Assembly (NCBI GenBank): GCA_964450685.1
Contig: CAYVDN010000012.1
Span: forward strand, 16,085-80,084
DNA length: 64,000 nt
DNA from: JBAOHV01 sp964450685
GTDB taxonomy: Bacteria; Actinomycetota; Acidimicrobiia; Acidimicrobiales; Microtrichaceae
Direction of reading: 5' to 3'
Below the pieces are notes generated by a model that saw only the letters and a list, made by a program, of their open reading frames with translations, searched no databases and was not told the DNA's origin. Below, piece after piece: positions 7,223 through 16,038 of the stretch. Both the position numbers and the translations under genes were made by a program. The stretch's first letter is position 1; each line of letters starts with the position of its first letter.

Positions 7223-8418
7223 TGGTCGCGTCAGCGGCGGCTGCGGAGATCACCACTGCGTTCGTCCAACTCGGTCTGATCCTGTTGGGCCTGGCACTGC
7301 TCGCCAGGGTCGCAGACCGCGCCGGCTTCAGCCCGATCCCGCTGTACCTGGTGGGTGGTCTGGCCGTCGGCACCGGAGGGCTCGTTCCCGCCCCGATAAC
7401 CGACGACTTCATCGGGCTCGCCGCCGAGATCGGTGTCCTGCAGCTGCTGTTCGCCCTCGGGCTCGAGTACACAGCCGCCGAGCTCTCCGGCGAGCTGCGC
7501 CACAACTTCCGCGCCGGGCTGGTCGACCTGGTGGCCAACTTCACGCCGGGGCTCGCCCTGGGCCTCCTGCTCGGATGGGACCCGATCGCCGCGGTGCTGT
7601 TGGGCGGCGTCACCTACGTGTCGTCGTCGGGGATCATCTCCAAGCTCCTGTTCGACCTGGGGCGACGAGGCAACCGTGAGACACCGACGATCCTGTCGAT
7701 CCTGGTGCTCGAGGACCTGGCCATGGCGGTATACCTGCCGATCGTCGCGGTGCTGCTCGCCGGCGCCGGATTCATAGCGGGGGTGGTGTCGCTGGGTGTC
7801 GCGCTCGCCGTCGTGGCGTTGATAGTCGTGTTCGCCGTCCAGCTCGGCCCATGGCTCTCGAAGGTCGTCGACACCGAGTCCGACGAGGTGACCCTGCTTA
7901 CGATCCTCGGGCTGGTGCTGTTGGTCGGAGGTCTCGTGCAGGAGGTCGACGTGTCAGCCGCAGTCGGCGCGTTCCTGGTCGGCCTCGCGTTGTCGGGTCC
8001 GGTCCAGCACCGCGCGGCGTCGCTGGTCGAGCCGCTCGGCAACATGTTCGCCGCGATCTTCTTCTTCGTGTTCGGGCTCAGCATTGACTCCGCACAGCTG
8101 CCGTCGGTGCTTCTGCCGGCGGTGTTGCTGGCCGTGGTCACGGCGCTGACCAAGGGAGCCGTCGGCTGGTGGGCCGCGGGGCGTTCCCGCATCGGGGTTC
8201 ACGGCCGTTGGCGCGCCGCGACGACACTGGTGGTGCGCGGCGAGTTCTCCATCGTCATAGCCGGTCTGGGCGTGGCAGCAGGTGTGGAGGGCACGCTCGG
8301 CCCGCTCGCAGCGGCCTACGTGCTGGTGCTTGCGATCAGCGGTTCGGTGCTCGCCCGCGTCGACCGGCTACCGGAGTTCCTCTCACCTCTGCTGGCTGGG
8401 CGGGTTACCGGCCGGTAG
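7219..8418 (+). CDS. Cation:proton antiporter (CPA2, KhtU-like)
   Basis: A 399-residue integral membrane protein with about 12 hydrophobic segments, of the monovalent cation:proton antiporter-2 family. Characteristic parts are LGLALLARVADRAGFSPIPLYLVGGLAVG near the N-terminus, LLFALGLEYT, the conserved GGVTYVSSSGIISKLL and LEDLAMAVYLP segments, and FFFVFGLSID near residue 290. There is no C-terminal RCK domain on the protein itself, which agrees with a separate KhtT-like subunit encoded just upstream. The role is probably K+ (or Na+) efflux in exchange for protons. Kup and a K+ channel are also encoded in this window. Confidence 0.92.
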   Translation: MMVASAAAAEITTAFVQLGLILLGLALLARVADRAGFSPIPLYLVGGLAVGTGGLVPAPITDDFIGLAAEIGVLQLLFALGLEYTAAELSGELRHNFRAGLVDLVANFTPGLALGLLLGWDPIAAVLLGGVTYVSSSGIISKLLFDLGRRGNRETPTILSILVLEDLAMAVYLPIVAVLLAGAGFIAGVVSLGVALAVVALIVVFAVQLGPWLSKVVDTESDEVTLLTILGLVLLVGGLVQEVDVSAAVGAFLVGLALSGPVQHRAASLVEPLGNMFAAIFFFVFGLSIDSAQLPSVLLPAVLLAVVTALTKGAVGWWAAGRSRIGVHGRWRAATTLVVRGEFSIVIAGLGVAAGVEGTLGPLAAAYVLVLAISGSVLARVDRLPEFLSPLLAGRVTGR

Positions 8419-8429
8419 CTTTCGCGCCC

Positions 8430-9784
8430 ATGCAGGAGATCCTCGACGCCATCCAGTCCGGTGCATCCGGTGACGACATCGCACACCTGACGCTGCCCGA
8501 TTCGACCCGCGCCGCCCACGTGCTGCGCTCCGAGGCGAACATGTGGGAAGGCGTCGAGTCGTGGGACAAGGACCCCCGCAAGAGCTTGCACGTCGGTGAG
8601 CTGCCCCTGCCGGAGCTCGCCCCAGACGAGGCAGTGATCGCGGTGATGGCGAGCTCGATCAACTTCAACACGGTGTGGACCTCGATCTTCGAGCCCCTGC
8701 CGACGTTCGGGTTCCTCGACCGGCTCGGCAAGGAATCGGTCTGGGGCGCTCGTCACGCCCAGGACTTCCACATCGTCGGGTCGGACGCGTCCGGCGTCGT
8801 CCTAAGGGTCGGTTCGGCAGTCCGCAACTGGAAGGCCGGCGACCAGGTCACCGTGCACTGCAACTACGTCGACGACCAGGATCCGTCTGCGCACAACGAC
8901 TCGATGCTCGCAGCCAACCAGCGAATCTGGGGCTTCGAGACCAACTACGGCGGCCTCGCGGACCTGTCGATCGTCAAGGCCAACCAGCTCATGCCCAAGC
9001 NNNNNNNNNNCACCTGACGTGGGAGGAGGCAGCGGTGAACGCTCTGTGCGCGTCGACCAGCTACCGGATGCTCGTCGGCGACCACGCCGGGCGCATGAAG
9101 CAGGGTGACAACGTGTTCATCTGGGGCGCCACTGGCGGTATCGGCGCCTACGCAACCCAGCTGGTCATCAACGGTGGCGGCACCCCGATCGGCGTGGTCT
9201 CGTCCGAATCCCGGGTCAAGCTGCTCAACGCCATGGGCTGCGACGCGGTGATCGATCGGCGGGCCGAGGGCTACAAGTTCTGGTCCGACGAGCACACCCA
9301 GGACGAGTCCGAGTGGCGCCGCCTGGGCAAGAAGGTCCGCTCGCTCGTCGGCGAGGACCCCGACATCGTCTTCGAGCATCCGGGTCGTTCGACGATGGGC
9401 GCGTCTGTCTTCATCACCAAGCGCGGCGGCAAGATCGTCACGTGCGCCGCGACGTCGGGCTACATGCTCGAATACGACAACCGTCACCTGTGGATGAAGC
9501 TGAAGAGCATCATCAGCTCGCACTTCGCGAACTACCAGGAAGCGTGGGAGATGAACCGCCTGATCGACAAGGGAGCGATCCAGCCGGTGATGAGCGAGGT
9601 CTACTCCCTGGACCAGGTCGGTGAGGCCGCACTGAAGGTCCACCACAACCAGGGCGAGGGCAAGATCGGTGTGTTGTGCCTGGCACCCGAGGCCGGCCAG
9701 GGCATCACGGATGCCGCCAAGCGCGAGGCGATCGGCGAGGACCGCATCACCCTGTACCAGCGCCATGCCAGGGGCGAGCTCTGA
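8430..9784 (+). CDS. ccrA: Crotonyl-CoA carboxylase/reductase
   Basis: Reductive carboxylation of crotonyl-CoA to ethylmalonyl-CoA with NADPH and CO2, the signature step of the ethylmalonyl-CoA pathway. The gene starts MQEILDAIQSG and is a medium-chain dehydrogenase. The N-terminal part contains SSINFNTVWTSIFEPLPTF, HIVGSDASGVVLRVG and WKAGDQVTVHCNYVD. The nucleotide-binding part contains FIWGATGGIGAYATQL and PDIVFEHPGRSTMGASVF. These match Ccr rather than plain quinone oxidoreductases. A run of 10 N (9001-9010) lies between MPK and HLTWEEAA and shifts the apparent frame. Only about two residues seem to be missing there (homologues read MPKPxHLTWEEA), so the gene is probably intact. The epimerase gene follows 42 bases later. 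Confidence 0.95.
9001..9010. other. Assembly gap (10 N) inside ccrA
   Basis: Ten Ns separate codons for LMPK from those for HLTWEEAA. One base of a split codon precedes the Ns and a full codon follows, so a frame-preserving gap would need 2, 5, 8 or 11 bases. Ten is therefore a placeholder, and the apparent frameshift is artificial. Confidence 0.95.
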
Positions 9785-9826
9785 TCGGCCGAGGCCCGAG
9801 ACGAGCTGTGAAGCGAGGAGACCGAC

Positions 9827-10255
9827 ATGAGTGAGAACCCCGACGCCACATCCGGGCTGTTGACCGAGATCGACCACGTCGCGATCGCGGTACGAGACCT
9901 CGAAGCGGCCATCGACTACTACCAGCGTGCGTTCGGAGCGACAGTCGCCCACCGGGAGGTCGTCGACTCCGACGGTGTCGAGGAGGCCTTGATAAAGGTC
10001 GCCGACAGCTACATCCAGCTGACCGCAGCGACACGTGACGACTCGCCGATCGCGAAGGCGATCGAGAAGCGGGGCGAGGGCCTGCACCACATCGGGTACC
10101 GCGTCGACGACTGCGCTCAGGCACTCGAGGCGATGGTCGCCGCGGGCGCGACGGCGATCGACAAGGCGCCCCGTCCCGGCTCGCGCGGCACGACTGTCGC
10201 GTTCGTGCACCCCAAGGGCTCTTTCGGGACCTTGATCGAGCTCGTCCAGGAGTGA
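9827..10255 (+). CDS. mce: Methylmalonyl-CoA (ethylmalonyl-CoA) epimerase
   Basis: A 142-residue vicinal oxygen chelate protein. It has the two halves of the fold: IDHVAIAVRDLEAAIDYYQ with the first metal His, and GEGLHHIGYRVDD with the second. It ends HPKGSFGTLIELVQ, which supplies the metal Glu and the HPK signature of methylmalonyl-CoA epimerases. It interconverts the (R) and (S) forms of methylmalonyl-CoA, and in this pathway type also ethylmalonyl-CoA. Its position directly after crotonyl-CoA carboxylase/reductase supports that job. A ribosome-binding site AGCGAGGAGA precedes the ATG. Its stop overlaps the GTG of the next lipoprotein gene. Confidence 0.93.
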   Translation: MSENPDATSGLLTEIDHVAIAVRDLEAAIDYYQRAFGATVAHREVVDSDGVEEALIKVADSYIQLTAATRDDSPIAKAIEKRGEGLHHIGYRVDDCAQALEAMVAAGATAIDKAPRPGSRGTTVAFVHPKGSFGTLIELVQE

Positions 10256-11337
10256 GGTACCGGGCGCTCCTGTTGGCGGTGCTCATAGCAGCAGCAGGTT
10301 GCGCCTCCACACGCGCCGACGACACGGCACGGTCACAGGAGCGCAGTTCCACTGCCGGGCGGCCCACCACGTCCACCGTCGAGCCCACCACCTCTACTTC
10401 GGCTTCGACAACTGCTCCCAGCCAGATTGAGTGTCCCGACCCAGTCGTCGGTGGGTCGGGCGTGGCGGAGCCGGCGGACTCCGGACCATATGCAGTTGGC
10501 AGAGCCGAGGTCACCTACGTCGACGCGTCACGACGAGTGGAACCGCCGCCAGGATCCGCGGCACCCGCCCAGTCGACACGCGCGCTGCCGGTGGTCATCC
10601 TCTTCCCGGCGACCGGCATTCCGGGTGGCGCCATCACCGACAACGCGGACCCTGCCCCGGGTCGCTTCCCGCTGGTGGTCTACTCCCACGGCGTCGCCTC
10701 GTCCGGCCTTGAACGCCACGACGCTCTGGCCCGCTGGGTCGAGGCCGGCTACGTGGTGCTGGCCCCCACCTTCCCTTTGAGCAGTCTCCCGTGGTCCGAC
10801 ATCCGCGACCTGCGCAACCAGCCTGCCGACGTCGGGTTCGTCACCGACTCGTTCCGGTCCCAGGCCCAGGACCCGTCCCACCCGCTGTATGACCACGTCC
10901 GCCGGGACTGCCTGGCGCTCGCTGGGCACTCGCTGGGAGGTGCGACGACGCTGGCGGCATCGTTCGACCCGTGCTGCGACGGTCTCGATCCTGACGCGGT
11001 GATCGACATCGCCGGTGTCGGGCTCAACTTCACCGAAGGTGTCAGCTGGAGCGACTCTCCTGCACGACCGACGTTGATAGTCCACGGGGCGCTCGACGCG
11101 ACAGTGCCCGTCGTGCAGTCCCACGCGGTGTTCGACGGACTCCCCGGTCAGCGCTGGCTGGTCGAGTTCCCCGGTGGGCATCACAGCTCGATGTTCGGGC
11201 CACCCGAGGTGGAGGTGCTGACCGAGTCGGTCGTTGCGTTCCTCGACGCTCAGCTGAAAGGCGCGCCGGCAGCCCTCGAGGCCTTGCCCGCGGCGGTCCA
11301 GGCCAGTGGGATCGCGACGCTGCAGACCGCCGGCTGA
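10252..11337 (+). CDS. Alpha/beta-hydrolase lipoprotein
   Basis: A 361-residue secreted hydrolase. The first 17 residues form a lipoprotein signal (lipobox AAAGC, Cys17), followed by a Thr/Ser-rich spacer to about residue 60. The catalytic part shows the oxyanion segment FPLVVYSHGVASSG, the nucleophile elbow LAGHSLGGATTL, the acid in VHGALDATVP and the His in PGGHHSSMF. It is most like dienelactone-hydrolase/PAF-acetylhydrolase-type esterases. The exact substrate is unknown. The GTG start overlaps the epimerase stop (GTGA), so it is co-translated with the ethylmalonyl-CoA genes, although no metabolic link is obvious. Confidence 0.85.
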   Translation: MRYRALLLAVLIAAAGCASTRADDTARSQERSSTAGRPTTSTVEPTTSTSASTTAPSQIECPDPVVGGSGVAEPADSGPYAVGRAEVTYVDASRRVEPPPGSAAPAQSTRALPVVILFPATGIPGGAITDNADPAPGRFPLVVYSHGVASSGLERHDALARWVEAGYVVLAPTFPLSSLPWSDIRDLRNQPADVGFVTDSFRSQAQDPSHPLYDHVRRDCLALAGHSLGGATTLAASFDPCCDGLDPDAVIDIAGVGLNFTEGVSWSDSPARPTLIVHGALDATVPVVQSHAVFDGLPGQRWLVEFPGGHHSSMFGPPEVEVLTESVVAFLDAQLKGAPAALEALPAAVQASGIATLQTAG

Positions 11338-11382
11338 GCGGGCCCCCGGTTATCGGGATGCTCGGTCGAATAGCGTGGAGGC

Positions 11383-12180
11383 ATGGTGAGCCGAACCCGC
11401 GTAGTACTCGCCCTGGCCGCTGCGTTTGCAGCAGCAATGGCCCTTACAGGGTGTGGAGGCGATGAGGCAGAGAAGCTGTCGACGACCTCGACCACATCGG
11501 CAGAGGCCGAGTCGACCACCACGGAAGCGACCGACGACAAGGTCGACGAGCAGGGTGGCGACCAGTCGGACCTGCCGACCTGGCAGCGCACGGCCAATCC
11601 GTTCCGAGACCGGATAGGTGAGACGATCGAGTTCGAGTGTGACCCCGAGGGCGAGGCGTCGACGGTCTGGGGCACGAACACCTACACCGATGACTCGTCC
11701 GTGTGCACCGCTGCGGTCCATGTCGGCCTGATCACCTTCGACGACGGCGGCACCGTGAAAGTGGAGATCCTGGCCGGTGAGCAGGAGTACATCGGCTCGA
11801 CGTCCAATGGCGTCACCACCAAGAACTACGGGTCATGGGGCGGCAGCTTCCGCTTCCCCGATGCCGAGCAGCTCGACGTCGAGGCCACGATCGACTGGAC
11901 CACGACCGCCAACGATTACACGACACGTGAGGCCACGGAGTTCACAGTCGAGTGCCAGCCGGACGGCGAGTTCGCCACCGTCTGGGGAACCGACGTGTTC
12001 ACTGCTGACTCGTCGATCTGCACGGCGGCAGTCCACGCCGGGTTGATCACCGTCGATGACGGGGGAGAGGTGACCTTCCGGCTGCTGCCCGGGCAGGACA
12101 GCTACACCGGATCGACCGCCAACGGCGTGACGACACAGGACTACGGCTCGTGGGGCGAGAGCTTCGAGTTCGTGGACTGA
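11383..12180 (+). CDS. Lipoprotein with two LCCL-like domains
   Basis: A 265-residue lipoprotein: signal peptide with lipobox ALTGC (Cys24), a Thr/Glu/Asp-rich spacer to about residue 65, then two copies of one roughly 90-residue module. Each module carries E[FT]xxECxPxGExxTVWGT, a DSSxCTAAVHxGLIT block, and a closing YxGSTxNGVTTxxYGSWGxSF block. The Cys pattern and CTAAVHAGLI block match LCCL domains, which are extracellular and probably bind ligands. The two copies are very alike, pointing to a tandem duplication. It is transcribed in the same direction as the preceding hydrolase after 45 bases. Its function is unknown. Confidence 0.8.
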   Translation: MVSRTRVVLALAAAFAAAMALTGCGGDEAEKLSTTSTTSAEAESTTTEATDDKVDEQGGDQSDLPTWQRTANPFRDRIGETIEFECDPEGEASTVWGTNTYTDDSSVCTAAVHVGLITFDDGGTVKVEILAGEQEYIGSTSNGVTTKNYGSWGGSFRFPDAEQLDVEATIDWTTTANDYTTREATEFTVECQPDGEFATVWGTDVFTADSSICTAAVHAGLITVDDGGEVTFRLLPGQDSYTGSTANGVTTQDYGSWGESFEFVD

Positions 12181-12200
12181 CGGACTGGTCGACCCGAGGG

Positions 12201-13769
12201 TCAGACAGGTGCCTGCAACTCCAGGCGGGGGTCACGCTCGGGGGGCTGCTCGTCCCACAATGACGCGAGCAGGTCGTCGCGCAACGCTCGCACCGACGGG
12301 TCGTCCCAACGGTTGACTTGTTGCAGCGGGTCATCGGTCAGCGAGTAGAGCTCGCCCTCGGTTCCATCGTGCACCGCACCCGGGAGGTAGGCCGTGCACA
12401 CCCAGCCATCGCGCGTGATCGTGCGGAGGTACATGCCGACCCCGAACAGCTCACTGTCCCAGGCAGTGAGCTGATGGTCGATCCCCCGCTCGTGGGCATC
12501 GGCGTCGTCAGTGGGCAGAGCCGAACCCTGCATCCACACGGGTGAAGGGAGTCCCGCGACTCCGCAGAACGTGGGTGCCAGATCGATCAGGCCAACTGGG
12601 GCAGACACGACTGCGGGTTCGGTGCCAGCACTCGGCGCGGGTCGCCAGATCAGCGGCAGCCGCATGAGCGAGTCCACGTGGTACGGGCCTTTGAACAACA
12701 GGCCGAAGTCGCCCTGGAGTTCGCCGTGGTCGGTGGTGAACACGACGTCGACGTCGTCGGTCCAGCCACGCGCGTCGATCGCAGCGAGCACCCGGCCGAG
12801 CGCCTCGTCGATCAGTTCGCACTCGATCGCGTTGAGCGCGTTCACCTCGCGGACCTGGTCCTCGGTCAGCGTCGATGGAACCCAGCGGGTCGGGGCCTCG
12901 TAGTTCGAGATCAACGCCCCGTCGTACCAGAGCCGCCAGTGGCGCGGCTTGGAGTCCAGGATCCGCTCGCGCTCAGAGCTCGAGGTCGGGTAGCCGGTCG
13001 GCAGCTCCACGTCGCGCCAGTCGATCCGGTGCAGCTCGGACTGCGGAGGGTCCCACGGGTGGTGCGGGTCCGGGAAGCTCATCCAGCAGAACCAGTCATC
13101 GTCGGCGTCGAGTCCGTCGAGCCAGTCGATCGTGCGTTGTGCGACCCAGTCGGTGTGGTACCACTCGCGTGGGATCGGGTTGTGCTTGACCTGAGGTGCG
13201 CTGGTGTCGCCGAACCCGTCGGCGTTGACCTCGAGGTCGCCATCGAGCACCTGGTAGTAGTTCTGAACAGCTTCGGGGTGGTTGGCGCCGAGCCAGTGCG
13301 CGTAGTGCAGCCAGCCGGTGGCACCGTGGGTGGCGAAGCGCAGGTGCTCGAACCCGCGGTGGGGTCCGGGTAGGCCGTCGAACTGCGTGGCCTCGACCGT
13401 GTCGACACCGAGCCCCGACATGCGGTTCTCGTCGAAGCGTCCGAGGGGATCGAGGAACGGCTCGAAGTGCGCCTTGCCGATCAGCGCGGTCCTGTAACCG
13501 TTGCGGTGTAGCAACGTGGCCACCGAGGGGGCGTCGACCGGCAACGGCACACCGTTCATCCACACTCCGTGGGTGGCCTGGTGCTGGCCGGTGAGCATCG
13601 TGGAGCGAGACGGCATGCACACCACCGACTGCGGAACCGCTCGCTCGTAGCGGATGCCCTGCGCGGCGAGTGAGTCGACAACGGGTGTGCGCGCGAGCGT
13701 GCCACCGTTGCAGCCGAGCGTGTCGTAGCGCTGCTGGTCGGTCGTGACGAACAGGATCTTGCGGCCCAT
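12201..13769 (-). CDS. Sulfatase (formylglycine-dependent, type I)
   Basis: A 522-residue cytoplasmic-looking sulfatase without a signal peptide. The N-terminus reads ILFVTTDQQRYDTLGCNGG, giving the metal-binding Asp pair, and the active-site Cys51 lies in CMPSRSTMLTG, the C-x-P-S-R motif that an anaerobic or aerobic formylglycine-generating enzyme must modify. No such enzyme is encoded in this window. Other conserved parts are the catalytic Lys in ALIGKAHF, MSFPDPHHPWDPP and TTDHGELQGDFGL. It resembles choline-sulfatase/N-sulfoglucosamine-type enzymes; the substrate cannot be assigned. Its ATG overlaps the stop of the upstream SRPBCC gene by 1 base, so the two form an operon. Confidence 0.9.
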   Translation of the reverse strand: MGRKILFVTTDQQRYDTLGCNGGTLARTPVVDSLAAQGIRYERAVPQSVVCMPSRSTMLTGQHQATHGVWMNGVPLPVDAPSVATLLHRNGYRTALIGKAHFEPFLDPLGRFDENRMSGLGVDTVEATQFDGLPGPHRGFEHLRFATHGATGWLHYAHWLGANHPEAVQNYYQVLDGDLEVNADGFGDTSAPQVKHNPIPREWYHTDWVAQRTIDWLDGLDADDDWFCWMSFPDPHHPWDPPQSELHRIDWRDVELPTGYPTSSSERERILDSKPRHWRLWYDGALISNYEAPTRWVPSTLTEDQVREVNALNAIECELIDEALGRVLAAIDARGWTDDVDVVFTTDHGELQGDFGLLFKGPYHVDSLMRLPLIWRPAPSAGTEPAVVSAPVGLIDLAPTFCGVAGLPSPVWMQGSALPTDDADAHERGIDHQLTAWDSELFGVGMYLRTITRDGWVCTAYLPGAVHDGTEGELYSLTDDPLQQVNRWDDPSVRALRDDLLASLWDEQPPERDPRLELQAPV

Positions 13770-14176
13770 CAGATGTTGTCCCCCTCGGCGAGTGCCTTGA
13801 TGTTCGCGAGCGCGGTGCCGGTGGCACCGCCGATGACGAGTGCCATCACGTCGGGTACCGCGTCGGTCGAGTAGACGCCGAGCGAGGTGCCGTCTCCCAG
13901 GTCGATCACGTCGACGGTCCCGAGGTGTTCGCGGAACACGCCCCCGGTGATCCGGTACTGGAACCGGTGGGCGATCGGGTCGTTGGTTATGACCCGTTCC
14001 TCGAGCGGTATGCCGGTTCCGAGTGTCACCGTGCGCAGTACGCCCTCGTCGTCCTCTGTGACCTCGGCTGACACGATTCCGGGGAACCACTCGTGTATCC
14101 GCCCGGGATCGCCGATCAGCGGCCACACGTCTGCTGCCGGCCGGTCGATGCGGAGTTCGCGCCTGATGCTCGCCAT
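13769..14176 (-). CDS. SRPBCC family protein
   Basis: A 135-residue START-like (SRPBCC, polyketide cyclase/dehydrase type) protein: SIRRELRIDRPAADVWPLIGDPGRIHEWFPGI (as two blocks), then a beta-rich middle, and a C-terminal helix ALANIKALAEG. These folds bind hydrophobic ligands in a deep cavity. The ATG at 14176 is preferred over an earlier in-frame ATG at 14206 because the family's first strand starts right after it. Its stop overlaps the start of the sulfatase gene, so the two proteins are co-translated, but no joint function is known. Confidence 0.85.
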   Translation of the reverse strand: MASIRRELRIDRPAADVWPLIGDPGRIHEWFPGIVSAEVTEDDEGVLRTVTLGTGIPLEERVITNDPIAHRFQYRITGGVFREHLGTVDVIDLGDGTSLGVYSTDAVPDVMALVIGGATGTALANIKALAEGDNI

Positions 14177-14359
14177 CACCTGATGATTGCACTTCTTTGC
14201 AGTCACCGTGCAGAAATATTCGGTAGTTCGAGCACGAACCGGGTCGAACGATCCGCGAAGCGGCGACCCGTCGACGGCGGTAGGGTCGGTCCGAACGGCG
14301 CAACGGAGCCGAAGGACGCGCTGGTCCGGCAGAAGCCGGCTGACTGGAAGAGGAAGTAG

Positions 14360-14629
14360 ATGAGCGCAGTGGGAACTAAGGCAGCACAGGCATCAGCTGG
14401 GATTGCGGATCTCGAGGCGGCGCTGGACAAGACCCAGCAGGCACTCAAGTCGGTGGAGAAGGTCGATCAGGTCGCGGCCAAGGCCCGGCGTCGCGGGTCC
14501 AAGATGGTCAAGCTGTTGTTGATCGCGACCGTGGTCGGCGTGACGGTCATTGTGGCGAAGAAGCTGATGGGCGGCTCGGGCGCCCCGCCGGCCACCGACC
14601 CCTACGGCAGCGCTTCCACCGAACCCTGA
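14360..14629 (+). CDS. Small single-pass membrane protein, unknown function
   Basis: An 89-residue protein preceded by a good ribosome-binding site (AGAGGAAG). Residues about 12-45 form a charged amphipathic helix (AGIADLEAALDKTQQALKS), then a basic patch (KARRRGSKMVK), one transmembrane segment (LLLIATVVGVTVIVAKKLM) and a short Pro/Ser-rich tail. I do not recognise a family. The layout suggests a membrane-tethered coil. It is transcribed away from the SRPBCC/sulfatase operon and toward the exonuclease gene. Confidence 0.6.
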   Translation: MSAVGTKAAQASAGIADLEAALDKTQQALKSVEKVDQVAAKARRRGSKMVKLLLIATVVGVTVIVAKKLMGGSGAPPATDPYGSASTEP

Positions 14630-14639
14630 GCACCAGGAT

Positions 14640-15515
14640 TCAACGGTCCCCGGCCAGGCGCTCGAGCTTGGCCGGGATCTCCGGTGTGTCCAGGCGGTCG
14701 CACCAACCGAGCAGTTCGTCGGTCGGGCCGGTCCAGTGCCACTGCTGCGGTCGGCCGACATCGACAGTCGTGTCGAGCGTCGCGAGCCGTTTGAACAAAA
14801 GCGCGTCGTCGTATCGCTCGGCGAGGGTCGCTGCCAGCTTCGGCGCACCGCGGACGCCGGTCACGTCCCACTGTCCCGGGGCGTGGGGGATCTCCTCGAT
14901 GTGTCGGTAGCGGCGCAGCACCGCGGCGGCGGTCTTGGCACCCCAGCCTGGCAGCCCAGGGAATCCGTCGGCGGTGTCGCCGACGAGGGCGAGCCAGTCG
15001 GGGATGGACTCGGGTTCGACCCCGTACTTCTCGAGCACTGCGGCGGAGTCGCGGAACTGGCCAGCGCGTCGATCGAACTGCACGACCTTGCCACCGACGC
15101 ACTGCGCAAGGTCCTTGTCGGGGGTGCAGATCACGACGCGGTCGACCTCGCTGTCCGCTGACGCGACTGCGGCGGCGGCGCCCAGCGCGTCGTCGGCCTC
15201 GACCTCGACCATCGCCCAGACGGTCACCCCGATGGCACGCAGGGCGTTCTCGAGCCACGGGAACTGCGCGAACAGAGCCGGGTCGATGCCCGAACCGTCC
15301 TTGTAGCCGGGCCACAGGTCGTTGCGGAACGACTCGATCACATGATCGGTCGCGACCCCCAGGTGGGTGGTGTCGTCCTCGAGCATCATGACCATCGAGC
15401 GGACTACGCCTCGCACGGCGCCGACTTCCTCGCCGGCGCCGTTCACGTGGCCGCCGCGTGGTGAGTAGAACGAGCGGAACAGCTCGTAGGTGCCGTCGAC
15501 TAGGTGGACCTGCAT
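14640..15515 (-). CDS. 5'-3' exonuclease (FEN/PolA-N like)
   Basis: A 291-residue stand-alone 5'-3' exonuclease of the FEN1/PolA N-terminal type. The acidic metal-binding residues sit in VDGTYELFRSFY, EVEADDALG, TPDKDLAQCV and LVGDTADGFPGLPGWGAKTAA, the last running into the helix-hairpin-helix. Such proteins remove RNA primers or flaps. Homologues without a polymerase domain are common in actinobacteria. The ATG (MQVHLVDGTYELF) puts the first metal Asp at position 7, as in the family. It ends 10 bases from the convergent 14360-14629 gene. Confidence 0.92.
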   Translation of the reverse strand: MQVHLVDGTYELFRSFYSPRGGHVNGAGEEVGAVRGVVRSMVMMLEDDTTHLGVATDHVIESFRNDLWPGYKDGSGIDPALFAQFPWLENALRAIGVTVWAMVEVEADDALGAAAAVASADSEVDRVVICTPDKDLAQCVGGKVVQFDRRAGQFRDSAAVLEKYGVEPESIPDWLALVGDTADGFPGLPGWGAKTAAAVLRRYRHIEEIPHAPGQWDVTGVRGAPKLAATLAERYDDALLFKRLATLDTTVDVGRPQQWHWTGPTDELLGWCDRLDTPEIPAKLERLAGDR

Positions 15516-15653
15516 GCGAGCAGCCTGTCACGGTGAGGCGACTGACACCGGCTGAGCGCGATCGACAGGGGCTGGGGCAGGCTCATCAGGAGGCTCAAGC
15601 AGGTCGATTCCGTCTGCCGACAGTATGTTCGGCGCGAGTCGACCAACGGGTGC

Positions 15654-15971
15654 ATGGAAACGGGGTATGCCGCTGTGGAACCCGATCGGGTTCTCGAGTC
15701 TGAACCTGACCGCCGGAACTCGGGGTGGCTCATGCCGATCGGGATTCTCCTGGGGTTGTTCGGCGCAGCGGGAGTCGGCCTCGGGGCGATCGTCGCGCTT
15801 CTCACGGCCAACGCTTGTGGTGCGTTCGCCGACGGCTGTGATGACTACGGCCAACCGGCTCCCGGGTTCTATCCGGCTGTCGGTTTGGTGCTTATGTGCG
15901 GGGCCGCGGCTGTCGCTGGCCTGGTGATGGTCGTAGTCGGCGTGTCGAAGAGGACGCTTGGGCGACGCTGA
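15654..15971 (+). CDS. Two-TM membrane protein, unknown function
   Basis: A 105-residue protein with two transmembrane segments: MPIGILLGLFGAAGVGLGAIVALL (residues about 27-50) and AVGLVLMCGAAAVAGLVMVVVG (about 75-97). Between them is a short extracytoplasmic-looking loop with two Cys (ANACGAFADGCDDYG) that could form a disulfide. I do not recognise the family. An alternative start is the internal ATG at residue 27, which would leave only the membrane part. It is followed by the aldo/keto reductase on the same strand. Confidence 0.55.
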   Translation: METGYAAVEPDRVLESEPDRRNSGWLMPIGILLGLFGAAGVGLGAIVALLTANACGAFADGCDDYGQPAPGFYPAVGLVLMCGAAAVAGLVMVVVGVSKRTLGRR

Positions 15972-16038
15972 TCGTCAGTCCCGGCTGCCTCGGCGAGCGG
16001 ATAGCTCTGCCGAGTGTTCTGAATGCCAGGCTGGGGGC

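Noticed and set aside
9001..9010. A frameshift mutation in ccrA
   Set aside because: The shift comes from a 10-N placeholder; the protein continues with its conserved sequence on both sides.
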